In this document: positions 1 to 7,315 of the stretch, piece by piece
How the letters are laid out: the number at the start of each line of letters is the position of its first letter
Numbering within the stretch: position 1 is the stretch's first letter
Translations under genes and position numbers: made by a program
Notes under the pieces: generated by a model
Told to the model about the DNA's origin: nothing
The model's input: only the letters and a program-made list of their open reading frames with translations
Databases searched by the model: none
NCBI GenBank assembly: GCA_905372135.1
Contig: CAJPNS010000082.1
Span: 1 to 8,243 of the forward strand
Direction of reading: 5' to 3'
From: Porphyromonadaceae bacterium
Lineage (GTDB): Bacteria > Bacteroidota > Bacteroidia > Bacteroidales > Paludibacteraceae
DNA: 8,243 bases

Positions 1-622
1 CGATATCCTCCGCCATCGCTTCCCGCAGGCAACCATCGAAGTAACGACCGACCTCAAAGGAGCATCCATAGCGTTGTTTGGCAACAACCGCGGGATAGCC
101 TGTATCCTCGGCACGGGGTCGGTAGCTTGCCTATACGACGGCAAGGGAATAGTGCGTAGTATCGACCCGCTCGGCTATATCTTGGGCGACGAAGGAAGCG
201 GCGCCGTACTCGGACGTAAGTTGCTGGGCGACTGCTTCAAAAACAGACTACCGCAGCACCTAAAAGAGAAATTTTTCGAGCGGTACCCTACCCTGACTGC
301 TTCCGAACTAATCGATAGAGTCTACCGTAAGCCATTACCTAATAGATTCTTGGCAAGTTTCGCTCCGTTCCTTAGCGAAAATATCGAGGAGAGCTATGCA
401 TACAACCTCGTTTTCGACTCATTTACAGAGTTTTTCGAACGTAATATAGCCTGCTTCGACAGATGGGACGAGTACGAAACATCGTTTTGCGGCTCGGTGG
501 CATATCATTTTTCGGATGTACTCGAGGTAGCGGCAGCCGAATTCGGTATCAGGCTCGGGCAAATAGTTGGGTCGCCAATAGACAATCTGGCTTTGTATTT
601 CAAAAAAATATCGGGAGAGTAG
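1..622 (+). CDS. BadF/BadG/BcrA/BcrD-family ATPase, N-acetylglucosamine kinase-like (5' partial)
   Basis: The reading frame is open from base 2 at the left edge to the TAG at 620-622, giving 206 visible residues. The start lies outside the window; the TTG at 74 is internal. The protein belongs to the ASKHA sugar kinase/ATPase fold, whose NAGK-like members phosphorylate amino sugars such as N-acetylglucosamine or a cell-wall-derived sugar in the cytoplasm. Visible signatures, numbered from the left edge, are: an Asp in VTTDLKGA (D17, the likely catalytic Asp); the phosphate-binding loop ILGTGS (35-40); GYILGDEGSG (58-67), typical of bacterial NAGK-like proteins; and a C-terminal CGSVAYHF segment that would contact adenosine. 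The N-terminal DSGSTKT-type phosphate-1 motif would be in the missing part, roughly 75-80 residues if the usual length of about 280 applies. It is followed by mfd after 3 bases, so the two are probably co-transcribed. The exact sugar substrate cannot be told from the sequence. Confidence 0.87.
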   Translation, partial: DILRHRFPQATIEVTTDLKGASIALFGNNRGIACILGTGSVACLYDGKGIVRSIDPLGYILGDEGSGAVLGRKLLGDCFKNRLPQHLKEKFFERYPTLTASELIDRVYRKPLPNRFLASFAPFLSENIEESYAYNLVFDSFTEFFERNIACFDRWDEYETSFCGSVAYHFSDVLEVAAAEFGIRLGQIVGSPIDNLALYFKKISGE

Positions 623-625
623 AGG

Positions 626-3600
626 GTGACGACAATCAAAGACTTCGGTAAAATATTTCGATCGAACCCCACGTTGCAGGAATTATGCCGACGTGTATCG
701 GCAGGTGGCAGTAGGCGACATCTTGCTCTCGACGGACTTAACGCCTCTGCCGTTTCATTGGCTACGGCTACTCTTTTCGACGAAAAATGCTGTAACAACA
801 TACTGATTATAGCCGACGATGCCGACAAAGCCGGCTACCTCTACTTCGACCTTACGCAACTCATCGGTAGCGACCGAGTGGCGTTTTTCCCCGCACTATA
901 CAAGCATATACACAAAAGCGGTACCACCGTAGCCGAAAACGGCATACTCCGTACCGATAGCCTCAATAAGATTTCCGACGGGAAACCATGCATAATAGTA
1001 TCTTACCCCGATGCTATAAGCGAGAAAGTAGTAGCAGCCGACCGCTTCGCCTCGGCACGAATCACCCTCACCAAAGGGCAAGAATATGCTATGAGTACCC
1101 TACTCGACGACCTCCGCAACTCAGGTTTCGAAGAGGTCGATTTCGTCTACGAGGTAGGGCAATACTCGCAGCGAGGCAGTATCGTAGATGTATTTTCGTA
1201 TTCCAACGAATTGCCCTATCGTATCGACTTCTTCGGCGACAACGTCGAATCGATACGAACGTTCGATATCGAGCGACAACTATCGGTCGAAGACGTAGAC
1301 CGACTCACCGTCGTAGCAGCTACCGACAGCGAAGAGCAGGGCAAGGTATCGCTATTGGAATTCGTCGCCTCCGATACGCTCATAGTAGCAAACGATATCG
1401 ATTATTGCATAAAACGGATAGACCAGATATACTCGCAGGCTCTGGTAAAAGCTAATGAGCAGCGGCAGACAAGCGATTTGTACTCGTTGCTAATAGATGG
1501 CGAGGGTTTTCGGCAGCAGCTCGAGGCATTTTCTACGGTCGAAGTACTCAGAAACTACTACAAAGCCGATACGTTGGGCTTTGCTACCACACTACAACCA
1601 AATTTTAATAAGAATTTCGACCTTATATCGAAAAACATAAAGCAATATCTCGCCGACGGATACCGCATATACATAGCCTCCGACAGCAAGAAGCAGATAG
1701 ACCGTATCACCTCTATTTTCGACGACCGAGGCGACGATATTTCGTTCGAGGCTGTAGATAAAACACTGCACGAGGGTTTTGTAGACAACGACCTTAAGGT
1801 ATGTTTCTTCACCGACCACCAGATATTCGACCGCTTTCATCGGTTCTCGCTTAAGTCCGATACTGCTCGTCGCGGCAAGGCGGCAATGCTCATAAAGGAG
1901 CTCAACAGCCTCAAACCTGGCGACTTTGTAGTCCACCACGACCACGGCGTAGGACAATTCGCCGGTCTGCTGACGACCAATATCAACGGCAAACCCCAAG
2001 AGGTAATAAAGCTCATATACAAAGGCGGCGATATCATATTTGTAAACATATCGTCGCTTCATAAGATATCGAAATATCGGGGTAAAGAGGGTATCGACCC
2101 CACGCTGTCGAAGCTCGGCACAGGAGCGTGGGAACGCCTCAAAGAACGCACCAAAACAAAGGTAAAAGACATCGCCCGCGACCTGATCAGACTATACGCA
2201 AAACGTCTCGAACAGAAAGGGTTCTGCTTCTCGCCCGATAGCTATATGCAGACCGAACTCGAAGCGTCGTTTACTTACGAAGATACTCCCGACCAGTCGC
2301 GTGCTACGGCAGATATAAAAAACGATATGCAGAGTCATAAACCGATGGACAGACTCGTCTGCGGCGACGTCGGTTTCGGCAAAACCGAAGTAGCTATACG
2401 AGCCGCTTTCAAAGCCGTAGCAGACGGCAAGCAAGTAGCGGTGCTCGTACCTACGACGATACTCGCTTTCCAACATTATAAGACTTTTTCCGAAAGATTA
2501 AAAAATTATCCCGTAAGAATCGAGTACCTGAGCCGTGCCAAAACCGCCAAGCAGACTAAAGAGATAATATCCGACATCAAAGAGGGAAAGATAGATATCG
2601 TAATCGGCACTCACAAAATAGCAAACCGAGAGGTCGTTTTCAAAGATTTGGGATTGCTCGTCATCGACGAAGAGCAGAAGTTTGGCGTAGCTATCAAGGA
2701 GCGTCTCAAAGAATTCAAAGCCAATGTCGATACTCTCACCCTGACGGCAACGCCTATACCGCGTACGCTTCAGTTTTCTCTGATGGGGGCTCGCGACCTA
2801 TCGATAATAAACACTCCTCCGCCCAATAGATATCCCGTCGTTACCGAGCTTATCGAATTCGACGAAGAGACTATCGGCGAGGCAATACGATTCGAGATGC
2901 AACGCAACGGGCAGATATTTTTCGTCAACGACAAGATACAAAACATCTATCTGCTCGAGAAAAAACTGAGAAAAATAGTCCCCGAAGCACGAATAGCCGT
3001 AGCACACGGGCAAATGCCATCGGCTCAGTTGGAAGAGACCGTAATAGACTTCATCGACTACCAATACGACATACTTCTGGCAACGACCGTCATCGAGAGC
3101 GGTATCGATATGCCAAATGTTAATACCATATTTGTAAACAATGCCAATCACTTCGGACTCAGCGACCTCCACCAGCTACGCGGACGAGTGGGACGCAGCA
3201 ACAGGAAAGCATATTGCTACCTGATAACGCCCACTTTCAAAGATATATCCGAAGACGCACGCCGTCGCCTACAAGCGATATCTACATTCTCAGACTTGGG
3301 AAGCGGGTTCAATATCGCTATGCAAGACCTCGACATACGAGGAGCCGGCAATATGCTCGGCGCCGAACAGAGCGGATTTATCGCCGAACTCGGCTACGAG
3401 ACGTACCAAAAGATTCTTACCGAGGCTGTGCAAGAGCTTCACCGCGACGAATTTGCCGATATCGTCGACGAGCAACAACGACTACAAAAGGCACGTTTCG
3501 TCGACGACTGTACCTTCGAGAGCGACTTCGAACTGATGTTTCCAAATAGCTATATCTCGAGTACGTCGGAGCGAATATCGCTATACCGTGAGCTCGATTC

Positions 3601-3961
3601 GATTACGGAGCAGACGGCATTGGACGCATTCAAAGCACGTCTTACCGACCGATTTGGAGCCATACCGCAAGAAGCCGAAGAGCTTATGAAGGTATTGCCT
3701 GTACGCTGGCTCGCTATCGAACTCGGTATCGAACGCCTCATAGTACGTCGCGGCAAAATGACACTATACCTCGTATCTCGCCCCGACTCCGAATACTACA
3801 AGTCAGACACATTCGGTAAGATTATCGGCTATATCGGTCGCTTCCCACGCAATTGCCGTATAGGAGAGACGGGTGGCAAACGATTCGTATCTGTCGAACC
3901 CGTCAATAGCATCGATACGGTTCTGTACATACTAAATAAGATAAACGATATCGAACCTTAG
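626..3961 (+). CDS. mfd: Transcription-repair coupling factor Mfd
   Basis: Mfd is a cytoplasmic ATP-dependent DNA translocase that pushes stalled RNA polymerase off damaged template strands and recruits UvrA for nucleotide excision repair. The 1111 residues span the full family architecture (E. coli Mfd is 1148). The N-terminal UvrB-like module includes EVGQYSQRGSIVDVF around residues 176-190. The CarD-like RNA polymerase-interacting domain begins near 427, with GDFVVHHDHGVG at 432-443. The RecG-like motor has Walker A GDVGFGKTE (580-588), Walker B DEEQ (681-684), the TATPIPRTL motif and motif VI RGRVGR (852-857), followed by the translocation region. The C-terminal D7 domain contains SYISSTSERISLYREL (975-990). 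The GTG start is chosen because the upstream kinase's TAG lies in the same frame two codons earlier, so no earlier start exists, and because the N-terminal sequence resembles Bacteroidota Mfd starts. No motor residue appears to be missing. It lies 3 bases after the kinase gene and before an independent promoter. Confidence 0.97.
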   Translation: MTTIKDFGKIFRSNPTLQELCRRVSAGGSRRHLALDGLNASAVSLATATLFDEKCCNNILIIADDADKAGYLYFDLTQLIGSDRVAFFPALYKHIHKSGTTVAENGILRTDSLNKISDGKPCIIVSYPDAISEKVVAADRFASARITLTKGQEYAMSTLLDDLRNSGFEEVDFVYEVGQYSQRGSIVDVFSYSNELPYRIDFFGDNVESIRTFDIERQLSVEDVDRLTVVAATDSEEQGKVSLLEFVASDTLIVANDIDYCIKRIDQIYSQALVKANEQRQTSDLYSLLIDGEGFRQQLEAFSTVEVLRNYYKADTLGFATTLQPNFNKNFDLISKNIKQYLADGYRIYIASDSKKQIDRITSIFDDRGDDISFEAVDKTLHEGFVDNDLKVCFFTDHQIFDRFHRFSLKSDTARRGKAAMLIKELNSLKPGDFVVHHDHGVGQFAGLLTTNINGKPQEVIKLIYKGGDIIFVNISSLHKISKYRGKEGIDPTLSKLGTGAWERLKERTKTKVKDIARDLIRLYAKRLEQKGFCFSPDSYMQTELEASFTYEDTPDQSRATADIKNDMQSHKPMDRLVCGDVGFGKTEVAIRAAFKAVADGKQVAVLVPTTILAFQHYKTFSERLKNYPVRIEYLSRAKTAKQTKEIISDIKEGKIDIVIGTHKIANREVVFKDLGLLVIDEEQKFGVAIKERLKEFKANVDTLTLTATPIPRTLQFSLMGARDLSIINTPPPNRYPVVTELIEFDEETIGEAIRFEMQRNGQIFFVNDKIQNIYLLEKKLRKIVPEARIAVAHGQMPSAQLEETVIDFIDYQYDILLATTVIESGIDMPNVNTIFVNNANHFGLSDLHQLRGRVGRSNRKAYCYLITPTFKDISEDARRRLQAISTFSDLGSGFNIAMQDLDIRGAGNMLGAEQSGFIAELGYETYQKILTEAVQELHRDEFADIVDEQQRLQKARFVDDCTFESDFELMFPNSYISSTSERISLYRELDSITEQTALDAFKARLTDRFGAIPQEAEELMKVLPVRWLAIELGIERLIVRRGKMTLYLVSRPDSEYYKSDTFGKIIGYIGRFPRNCRIGETGGKRFVSVEPVNSIDTVLYILNKINDIEP

Positions 3962-4004
3962 GTTTTTTTCGTCTCAATAGACCACTATTCTCAAAAGATT
4001 TTTG

Positions 4005-4012
4005 TAACTTTG
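4005..4012 (+). promoter_or_regulatory. Bacteroidota-type -7 promoter element of the mce-mmd operon
   Basis: TAACTTTG matches the Bacteroidota -7 consensus TAnnTTTG exactly. It lies in the 118-base gap between mfd and mce, so transcription would start near 4017-4020 and leave a leader of about 60 AT-rich bases. No clear TTTG-type -33 element is seen at the expected distance, around 3980-3986, so promoter strength is uncertain. The leader shows no recognisable riboswitch. Confidence 0.65.
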
Positions 4013-4079
4013 CAGACGTTAACCCGATAGTATTAATAGGGTATCAATTAGATATTTAACTATAAATTCAATTATATAT

Positions 4080-4493
4080 ATGAAACCTTCACACATTGAA
4101 CACATCGGAATTGCGGTCAAAAGCCTTGACGAGACCATTCCTTATTACGAAAAACTTTTGGGTCAGAAATGTTACTCTATCGAAGAGGTGGCAGACCAAA
4201 AGGTGAAAACGGCATTTTTCAAAGTAGGCGATACTAAAATCGAACTCTTGGAGCCGACCTCCGAAGATTCGCCGATAGCAAAATATCTGGAAAAGAATCC
4301 TCACGGAGGCGTTCATCACGTTGCTTTCTGTGTCGATAGCGTTCAGCAAGCTCTCGACGACGCTTCGGCAATGGGTATTCAACTCATCGACAAAGCTCCC
4401 AGACGTGGAGCCGAAGGACTCAATATCGGCTTTTTACATCCTAAGTCGACACACGGCGTTCTTACCGAACTCTGCGAAGTACCAAAGAAATAA
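4080..4493 (+). CDS. mce: Methylmalonyl-CoA epimerase
   Basis: The enzyme interconverts (2R)- and (2S)-methylmalonyl-CoA, linking vitamin B12-dependent methylmalonyl-CoA mutase to the decarboxylase/carboxyltransferase in the succinate-propionate pathway. The 137-residue protein is a complete glyoxalase/VOC-fold epimerase made of two paired beta-alpha-beta-beta-beta modules. HIEHIGIAVKSL opens the first module and GGVHHVAFCV (76-85) the second. Likely metal ligands, by the spacing known for the Propionibacterium enzyme, are H8, E55 in the KIELLEP stretch, H80 and E130 in the LTEL segment; this mapping is inferred. The single ATG at 4080 gives the expected N-terminus. It is the first gene of the operon, with mmdA 37 bases downstream and no promoter visible between them. 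Adjacency to mmdA favours epimerase over other VOC functions such as glyoxalase I. Confidence 0.94.
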   Translation: MKPSHIEHIGIAVKSLDETIPYYEKLLGQKCYSIEEVADQKVKTAFFKVGDTKIELLEPTSEDSPIAKYLEKNPHGGVHHVAFCVDSVQQALDDASAMGIQLIDKAPRRGAEGLNIGFLHPKSTHGVLTELCEVPKK

Positions 4494-4530
4494 ATAGAAA
4501 AAAATAATTGACAAAAAAATACAGATTGTT

Positions 4531-6099
4531 ATGATGACATTCGAAAATCAAAAAAAGATTAAAAAACTTGTTGATATGCGTGCCAAAGCCCGCCTCGGCG
4601 GCGGACAAAAGAGAATCGACTCTCAACACGCAAAAGGTAAATATACTGCTCGCGAGCGTATAGAAATGCTACTCGACCCGGGGTCGTTCGAAGAGATGGA
4701 TATGTTCAAGACCCACCGCTGTGTAAACTTCGGTATGGAAAAAGAGGTATACCTCGGCGACGGCGTTGCAGTAGGCTTCGGTACCATCGAAGGACGTATG
4801 GTATGTGTTTTTGCACAAGACTTTACCGTTATCGGTGGTTCGCTGTCGGAGACAATGTCCGAAAAAATATGCAAAGTGATGGACTATGCTATGAAGATAG
4901 GTTGCCCCATCATCGGTATCAACGACTCGGGTGGAGCACGTATCCAAGAGGGTTCTAACGCTCTGGCAGGCTACGCAGAAATATTCGAACGCAATATTCT
5001 TGCCTCGGGTGTAGTACCTCAGATTTCACTTATATTCGGACCGTGTGCGGGTGGTGCCGTATATTCGCCTGCTCTGACCGACTTTATTATGATGACCGAA
5101 CAAAACTCGTATATGTTTATCACCGGACCGAAAGTAGTGAAATCGGTTACCGGCGAAGACGTTACCACAGAGGCTTTGGGCGGTGCCGGTATGCACTCAC
5201 GCAAATCGGGTGTGGCTCACTTCAAATCGGCTTCCGAAGAAGAGTGTCTGCAGCTCACACGTCAGCTAATATCTTATATTCCACAGAATAACATGGAGTC
5301 GGTGCCTACCGTAACCTGCAACGACCCCATCAACCGTGCAGACGACGTACTAAACGAAATAGTACCCGACAACCCGAACAAACCTTACGATATGAAGGAT
5401 ATTATCCGCTCTATCGTCGACAACGGTGAGTTTCTGGAAGTTCAGCCGCTTTACGCACAAAATATCATCTGCTGTTTCGCCCGCTTCAACGGCGTTTCGA
5501 CAGGTATCATCGCCAACCAGCCAAAATTCCTTGCAGGTGTACTCGACTGCGATAGTTCACGCAAGGCTGCACGCTTTGTTCGTTTCTGTGATGCATTCAA
5601 TATTCCTATTCTCACTTTGGTAGACGTACCCGGCTTCTTACCCGGCACGGGACAAGAGTACAGCGGTATCATCGTTCACGGAGCAAAACTTATGTTTGCT
5701 TACGGCGAAGCCACCGTACCAAAGGTTACCGTTACCATACGTAAGTCGTACGGCGGAGCACACATCGTGATGAGCTGTAAACAACTCAGAGGCGATATCA
5801 ACTACGCTTGGCCTAACGCCGAAATAGCCGTTATGGGAGCAAGCGGTGCCGTGGAAGTGCTCGAAGGCAAGAATATAGCCGCTATCGAAGATGCAGACGA
5901 AAAAGCAAAATATATCTTCGACAAAGAGTCGGAATACAAAGAAAAATTTGCTAATCCGTATCAGGCTGCTTCACGCGGTTATATCGACGACGTTATCGAG
6001 CCTCGCAATACTCGTTTCCGTATTATTCGTGCATTCCAATCGTTGCAGAACAAGAAGGTTACCAATCCGTTGAAAAAGCACGATAACATACCTTTATAA
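4531..6099 (+). CDS. mmdA: Methylmalonyl-CoA decarboxylase alpha subunit / acyl-CoA carboxyltransferase (PCC-beta type)
   Basis: This is the carboxyltransferase subunit. It moves the carboxyl group between methylmalonyl-CoA and the biotin of a carrier protein, releasing propionyl-CoA or, in the reverse direction, carboxylating it. The 522-residue length is typical. The N-terminal crotonase-like domain has AKARLGGGQKRID near the start, SGGARIQEG (133-141) and GPCAGGAVYSPAL (170-182), which form the CoA and oxyanion-hole region. The C-terminal domain has PGFLPGTGQE (367-376), YGGAHIVMSCK (407-417), which forms the second oxyanion site, and AWPNAEIAVMGASGAV. It ends in the KHDNIPL tail characteristic of this family. 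Two consecutive ATG codons (4531 and 4534) could serve as the start; the first is used. Its operon partners are mce upstream and a small epsilon-like gene and biotin carrier gene downstream. Alone, it cannot be distinguished from propionyl-CoA carboxylase beta; the neighbours favour the decarboxylase-type complex. Confidence 0.92.
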   Translation: MMTFENQKKIKKLVDMRAKARLGGGQKRIDSQHAKGKYTARERIEMLLDPGSFEEMDMFKTHRCVNFGMEKEVYLGDGVAVGFGTIEGRMVCVFAQDFTVIGGSLSETMSEKICKVMDYAMKIGCPIIGINDSGGARIQEGSNALAGYAEIFERNILASGVVPQISLIFGPCAGGAVYSPALTDFIMMTEQNSYMFITGPKVVKSVTGEDVTTEALGGAGMHSRKSGVAHFKSASEEECLQLTRQLISYIPQNNMESVPTVTCNDPINRADDVLNEIVPDNPNKPYDMKDIIRSIVDNGEFLEVQPLYAQNIICCFARFNGVSTGIIANQPKFLAGVLDCDSSRKAARFVRFCDAFNIPILTLVDVPGFLPGTGQEYSGIIVHGAKLMFAYGEATVPKVTVTIRKSYGGAHIVMSCKQLRGDINYAWPNAEIAVMGASGAVEVLEGKNIAAIEDADEKAKYIFDKESEYKEKFANPYQAASRGYIDDVIEPRNTRFRIIRAFQSLQNKKVTNPLKKHDNIPL

Positions 6100-6138
6100 T
6101 TCATCATTCCAAAAACCAAATAAAAAAAGGAAAAGAAT

Positions 6139-6303
6139 ATGAGTAATAATATGCCTAATGAAGTGGTAGCAATAGCAATGGCTCTGAGCCTCTATTTCAG
6201 CGACTCTATCCACGACAACGAAAGCAATGTGCTTACAATCAAGCGTTACAACTCTCCTTGGAGTGATAAAATTTATCAAGTAATAAACAAAATAAACCTA
6301 TAA
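6139..6303 (+). CDS. 54-residue MmdE-like (decarboxylase epsilon subunit / OadG C-terminal-type) small protein
   Basis: ATG at 6139, preceded by a purine-rich AGGAAAAG, opens a 54-codon frame ending with TAA at 6301-6303. That stop is two bases before the mmdC start, so this is a tightly packed operon gene. The sequence has EVVAIAMALSLYF (8-20), then HD and N near 25-30, VLTIKR (31-36) and SPWSDKIY (39-46). This pattern resembles, from memory, the soluble C-terminal tail of Bacteroidota OadG/MmdD gamma or delta chains, which carry an A-lA-LhLYf...HDeES-vlTIKr...SPWS-KIyg type sequence. In Veillonella parvula the 55-residue epsilon subunit MmdE is described as homologous to the C-terminal part of delta, so size, position and sequence all fit an epsilon-like subunit. 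No membrane anchor is present. The inferred role is to stabilise the alpha-subunit/biotin-carrier complex. The identification is by remembered family patterns, not by alignment. Confidence 0.75.
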   Translation: MSNNMPNEVVAIAMALSLYFSDSIHDNESNVLTIKRYNSPWSDKIYQVINKINL

Positions 6304-6305
6304 AA

Positions 6306-6776
6306 ATGACACAATTCAAATTTGATATCAACGGAAGTAAATACGAAGTCGAAATAAAATCTATCGACGGCAGCATAGCAGAAGTAGATGTAAACGGCAA
6401 TCTCTATCAGGTAAATATCGAAGGAGACGGGCAAATATCGGCTCCTGTGGCACGTCCGGCAGCAAAACCGACTGCTACACCAACACCTACCGCCGCCACT
6501 ACCCCTACCGCCAAACCCGCAGCAACTCCTATGGCAGCTCCTGCCGAGGCAGCAGGCAAAGGCTCCAAGACTATCAAGGCACCACTGCCCGGCAGCGTAC
6601 TCAAAGTATTGGTAGAGCCGGGAACAGCGTTCAAAGAAGGCGATATACTGATGGTAATGGAAAGTATGAAGATGGAAAACAACATCACTGCCGAATGTTC
6701 GGGTACTATCACCAAAGTGGTAGCTCCCGTAGGTACATCGGTATTGCAAGACGACGTACTTTTCGAACACAATTGA
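6306..6776 (+). CDS. mmdC: Biotin carboxyl carrier subunit of methylmalonyl-CoA decarboxylase (gamma)
   Basis: This 156-residue carrier bears the covalently attached biotin that shuttles CO2 from the carboxyltransferase. The C-terminal biotinyl domain (about 88-156) contains APLPGSV and VMESMKMEN, with K122 of the ESMKMEN motif as the biotinylated lysine, and ends with the usual symmetric half. The N-terminal 45 residues form a small beta-rich segment. The two are joined by a Pro/Ala/Thr-rich flexible linker (about 47-84) with repeated KPTATPTP- and KPAATP-like units, the swinging arm typical of these carriers. The ATG at 6306 follows the small epsilon-like gene by two bases, which suggests translational coupling. 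It is the last gene of the unit: a hairpin follows 21 bases after the stop, where related clusters continue with the membrane beta subunit. The same domain layout occurs in carriers of oxaloacetate decarboxylase and acyl-CoA carboxylases, so the complex is assigned from context. Confidence 0.92.
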   Translation: MTQFKFDINGSKYEVEIKSIDGSIAEVDVNGNLYQVNIEGDGQISAPVARPAAKPTATPTPTAATTPTAKPAATPMAAPAEAAGKGSKTIKAPLPGSVLKVLVEPGTAFKEGDILMVMESMKMENNITAECSGTITKVVAPVGTSVLQDDVLFEHN

Positions 6777-6797
6777 TTTTAGTTCAAAACACACGAA

Positions 6798-6834
6798 AAA
6801 GCGAGGAACTGTAGCATTTACGGTTCTTCGCTTT
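6798..6834 (+). terminator. Terminator hairpin closing the mce-mmdC operon
   Basis: The arms AAAGCGAGGAACTGTA (6798-6813) and TACGGTTCTTCGCTTT (6819-6834) pair over 16 positions, with two G-U wobbles, around a 5-base loop (GCATT). The stem begins 21 bases after the mmdC stop. The downstream arm ends in TTT followed by GTT, so the U-tract is short and partly inside the stem. The upstream side is A-rich, so the hairpin could also act for minus-strand transcription arriving from the right. Confidence 0.75.
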
Positions 6835-6928
6835 GTTATAGCAACATTATTACGGAGGCACTTAAGCCTGTATTATTCAAATATTTACCCATCGAATTAT
6901 TTAAATACGTATGACTCCCACACAAGTG

Positions 6929-6990
6929 AAAAAACAGACAAGAAGTTAACTAAACAGCAGTATCCCCACTGACGTTAGAAACTACTTGTC
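6929..6990 (-). terminator. Probable terminator of the minus-strand toxin-antitoxin cassette
   Basis: Imperfect inverted arms at 6937-6960 and 6969-6990 share an outer GACAAG/CTTGTC stem and further paired blocks (AGTT/AACT, CTAA/TTAG), with mismatches and a small bulge, around the loop TATCCCCA. Read on the minus strand, the stem is followed by TG and then six T (6934-6929). This lies 24 bases past the toxin stop, the expected place for a rho-independent terminator. The mismatches make it weaker than a classic one. Confidence 0.45.
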
Positions 6991-6999
6991 TTTATAGTG

Positions 7000-7051
7000 C
7001 TAAAAGTGCCTTATCAGTCAATTTTCTTAAGAAAGTCAAGAACACTTTTAG
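7000..7051. repeat. 9-bp perfect inverted repeat spanning the toxin 3' end
   Basis: CTAAAAGTG at 7000-7008 is the exact reverse complement of CACTTTTAG at 7043-7051, with 34 bases between. The internal sequence includes the palindrome TTCTTAAGAA. The repeat encloses the last codons and stop of the toxin pseudogene. No U-tract follows on either strand, so it is not an obvious terminator. It may be an RNA fold or chance in AT-rich DNA. Confidence 0.4.
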
Positions 7052-7315
7052 AGTATGCTTGTCCTCGAGGTACAAGGTAATGAAAGAAAACTACATCATC
7101 GATTATCTCAATGTGATACACAAAAAAAGCTCTCCAAGTTCCTACTCTGATACGATAAACAGATGAATAGCCGGTAAGTTTTTTACAATCGGTTATATCA
7201 TCAATTTTACTTGCATTCTTGACCTCCTGTATTGTGTAGTTTTTATGCTGTCAAGAGTCTTGCCTGATTGCTTTTTTACGGTCTTAACGAAACTCTTAGA
7301 GTAAGCAACTCTCAT
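7014..7315 (-). pseudogene. RelE/ParE-family toxin, frameshifted near codon 27
   Basis: On the minus strand an ATG at 7315-7313 overlaps the antitoxin TGA by three bases (ATGA). It begins MRVAYSKSFVKTVKKQSG and reads 27 residues to KTT. The frame then runs into a stop (TAA) about 16 codons later. The homologous continuation is in another frame: IQEVKNASKIDDITDCKKLTG, then YRIRVGTWRAFFVYH, then VVFFHYLVPRGQAYSKSV, ending at TGA 7016-7014. This is the familiar RelE/ParE toxin pattern, with a central YRIRVG-RAFF core and a C-terminal RG-AY segment. The interval is 302 bases, two more than 100 codons. That fits a CA duplication in the minus-strand ACACA (around 7233-7238), although a one-base loss is possible. 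If repaired, it would be a 99-residue mRNA endonuclease or gyrase-type toxin partner of the upstream antitoxin. I see no classic slippery heptamer at the shift, so a disabled gene or a sequencing error is more likely than programmed frameshifting. Confidence 0.82.

Noticed and set aside
1592..2062. A long minus-strand open frame (156 codons) inside mfd, with others elsewhere in the gene.
   Set aside because: Antisense shadow of a strongly conserved coding sequence; the product has no recognisable domain.
3954..3969. Possible terminator at the end of mfd (AACC-TTA-GGTT followed by a T-run).
   Set aside because: The stem is only four pairs and overlaps the stop codon; too weak to call, although the T-run may contribute.
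6601..6700. mmdC as the carrier of oxaloacetate or pyruvate carboxylase instead.
   Set aside because: The domain alone would permit it, but the position directly after mce and mmdA favours a methylmalonyl-CoA complex.
6407..6772. A 121-codon minus-strand frame rich in Gly, Ala and Val opposite mmdC.
   Set aside because: It is the antisense reading of the Pro/Ala/Thr linker codons and the biotinyl domain; no promoter or independent protein features.
6840..7013. Possible remnant of mmdB after the operon hairpin.
   Set aside because: I read all frames for hydrophobic multi-helix segments and saw none; the stretch holds only the probable toxin-cassette terminator.
7220..7245. Programmed -1 frameshifting in the toxin gene.
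   Set aside because: No X-XXY-YYZ slippery heptamer in the right phase and no clear downstream pseudoknot; a CA duplication explains the phase more simply.
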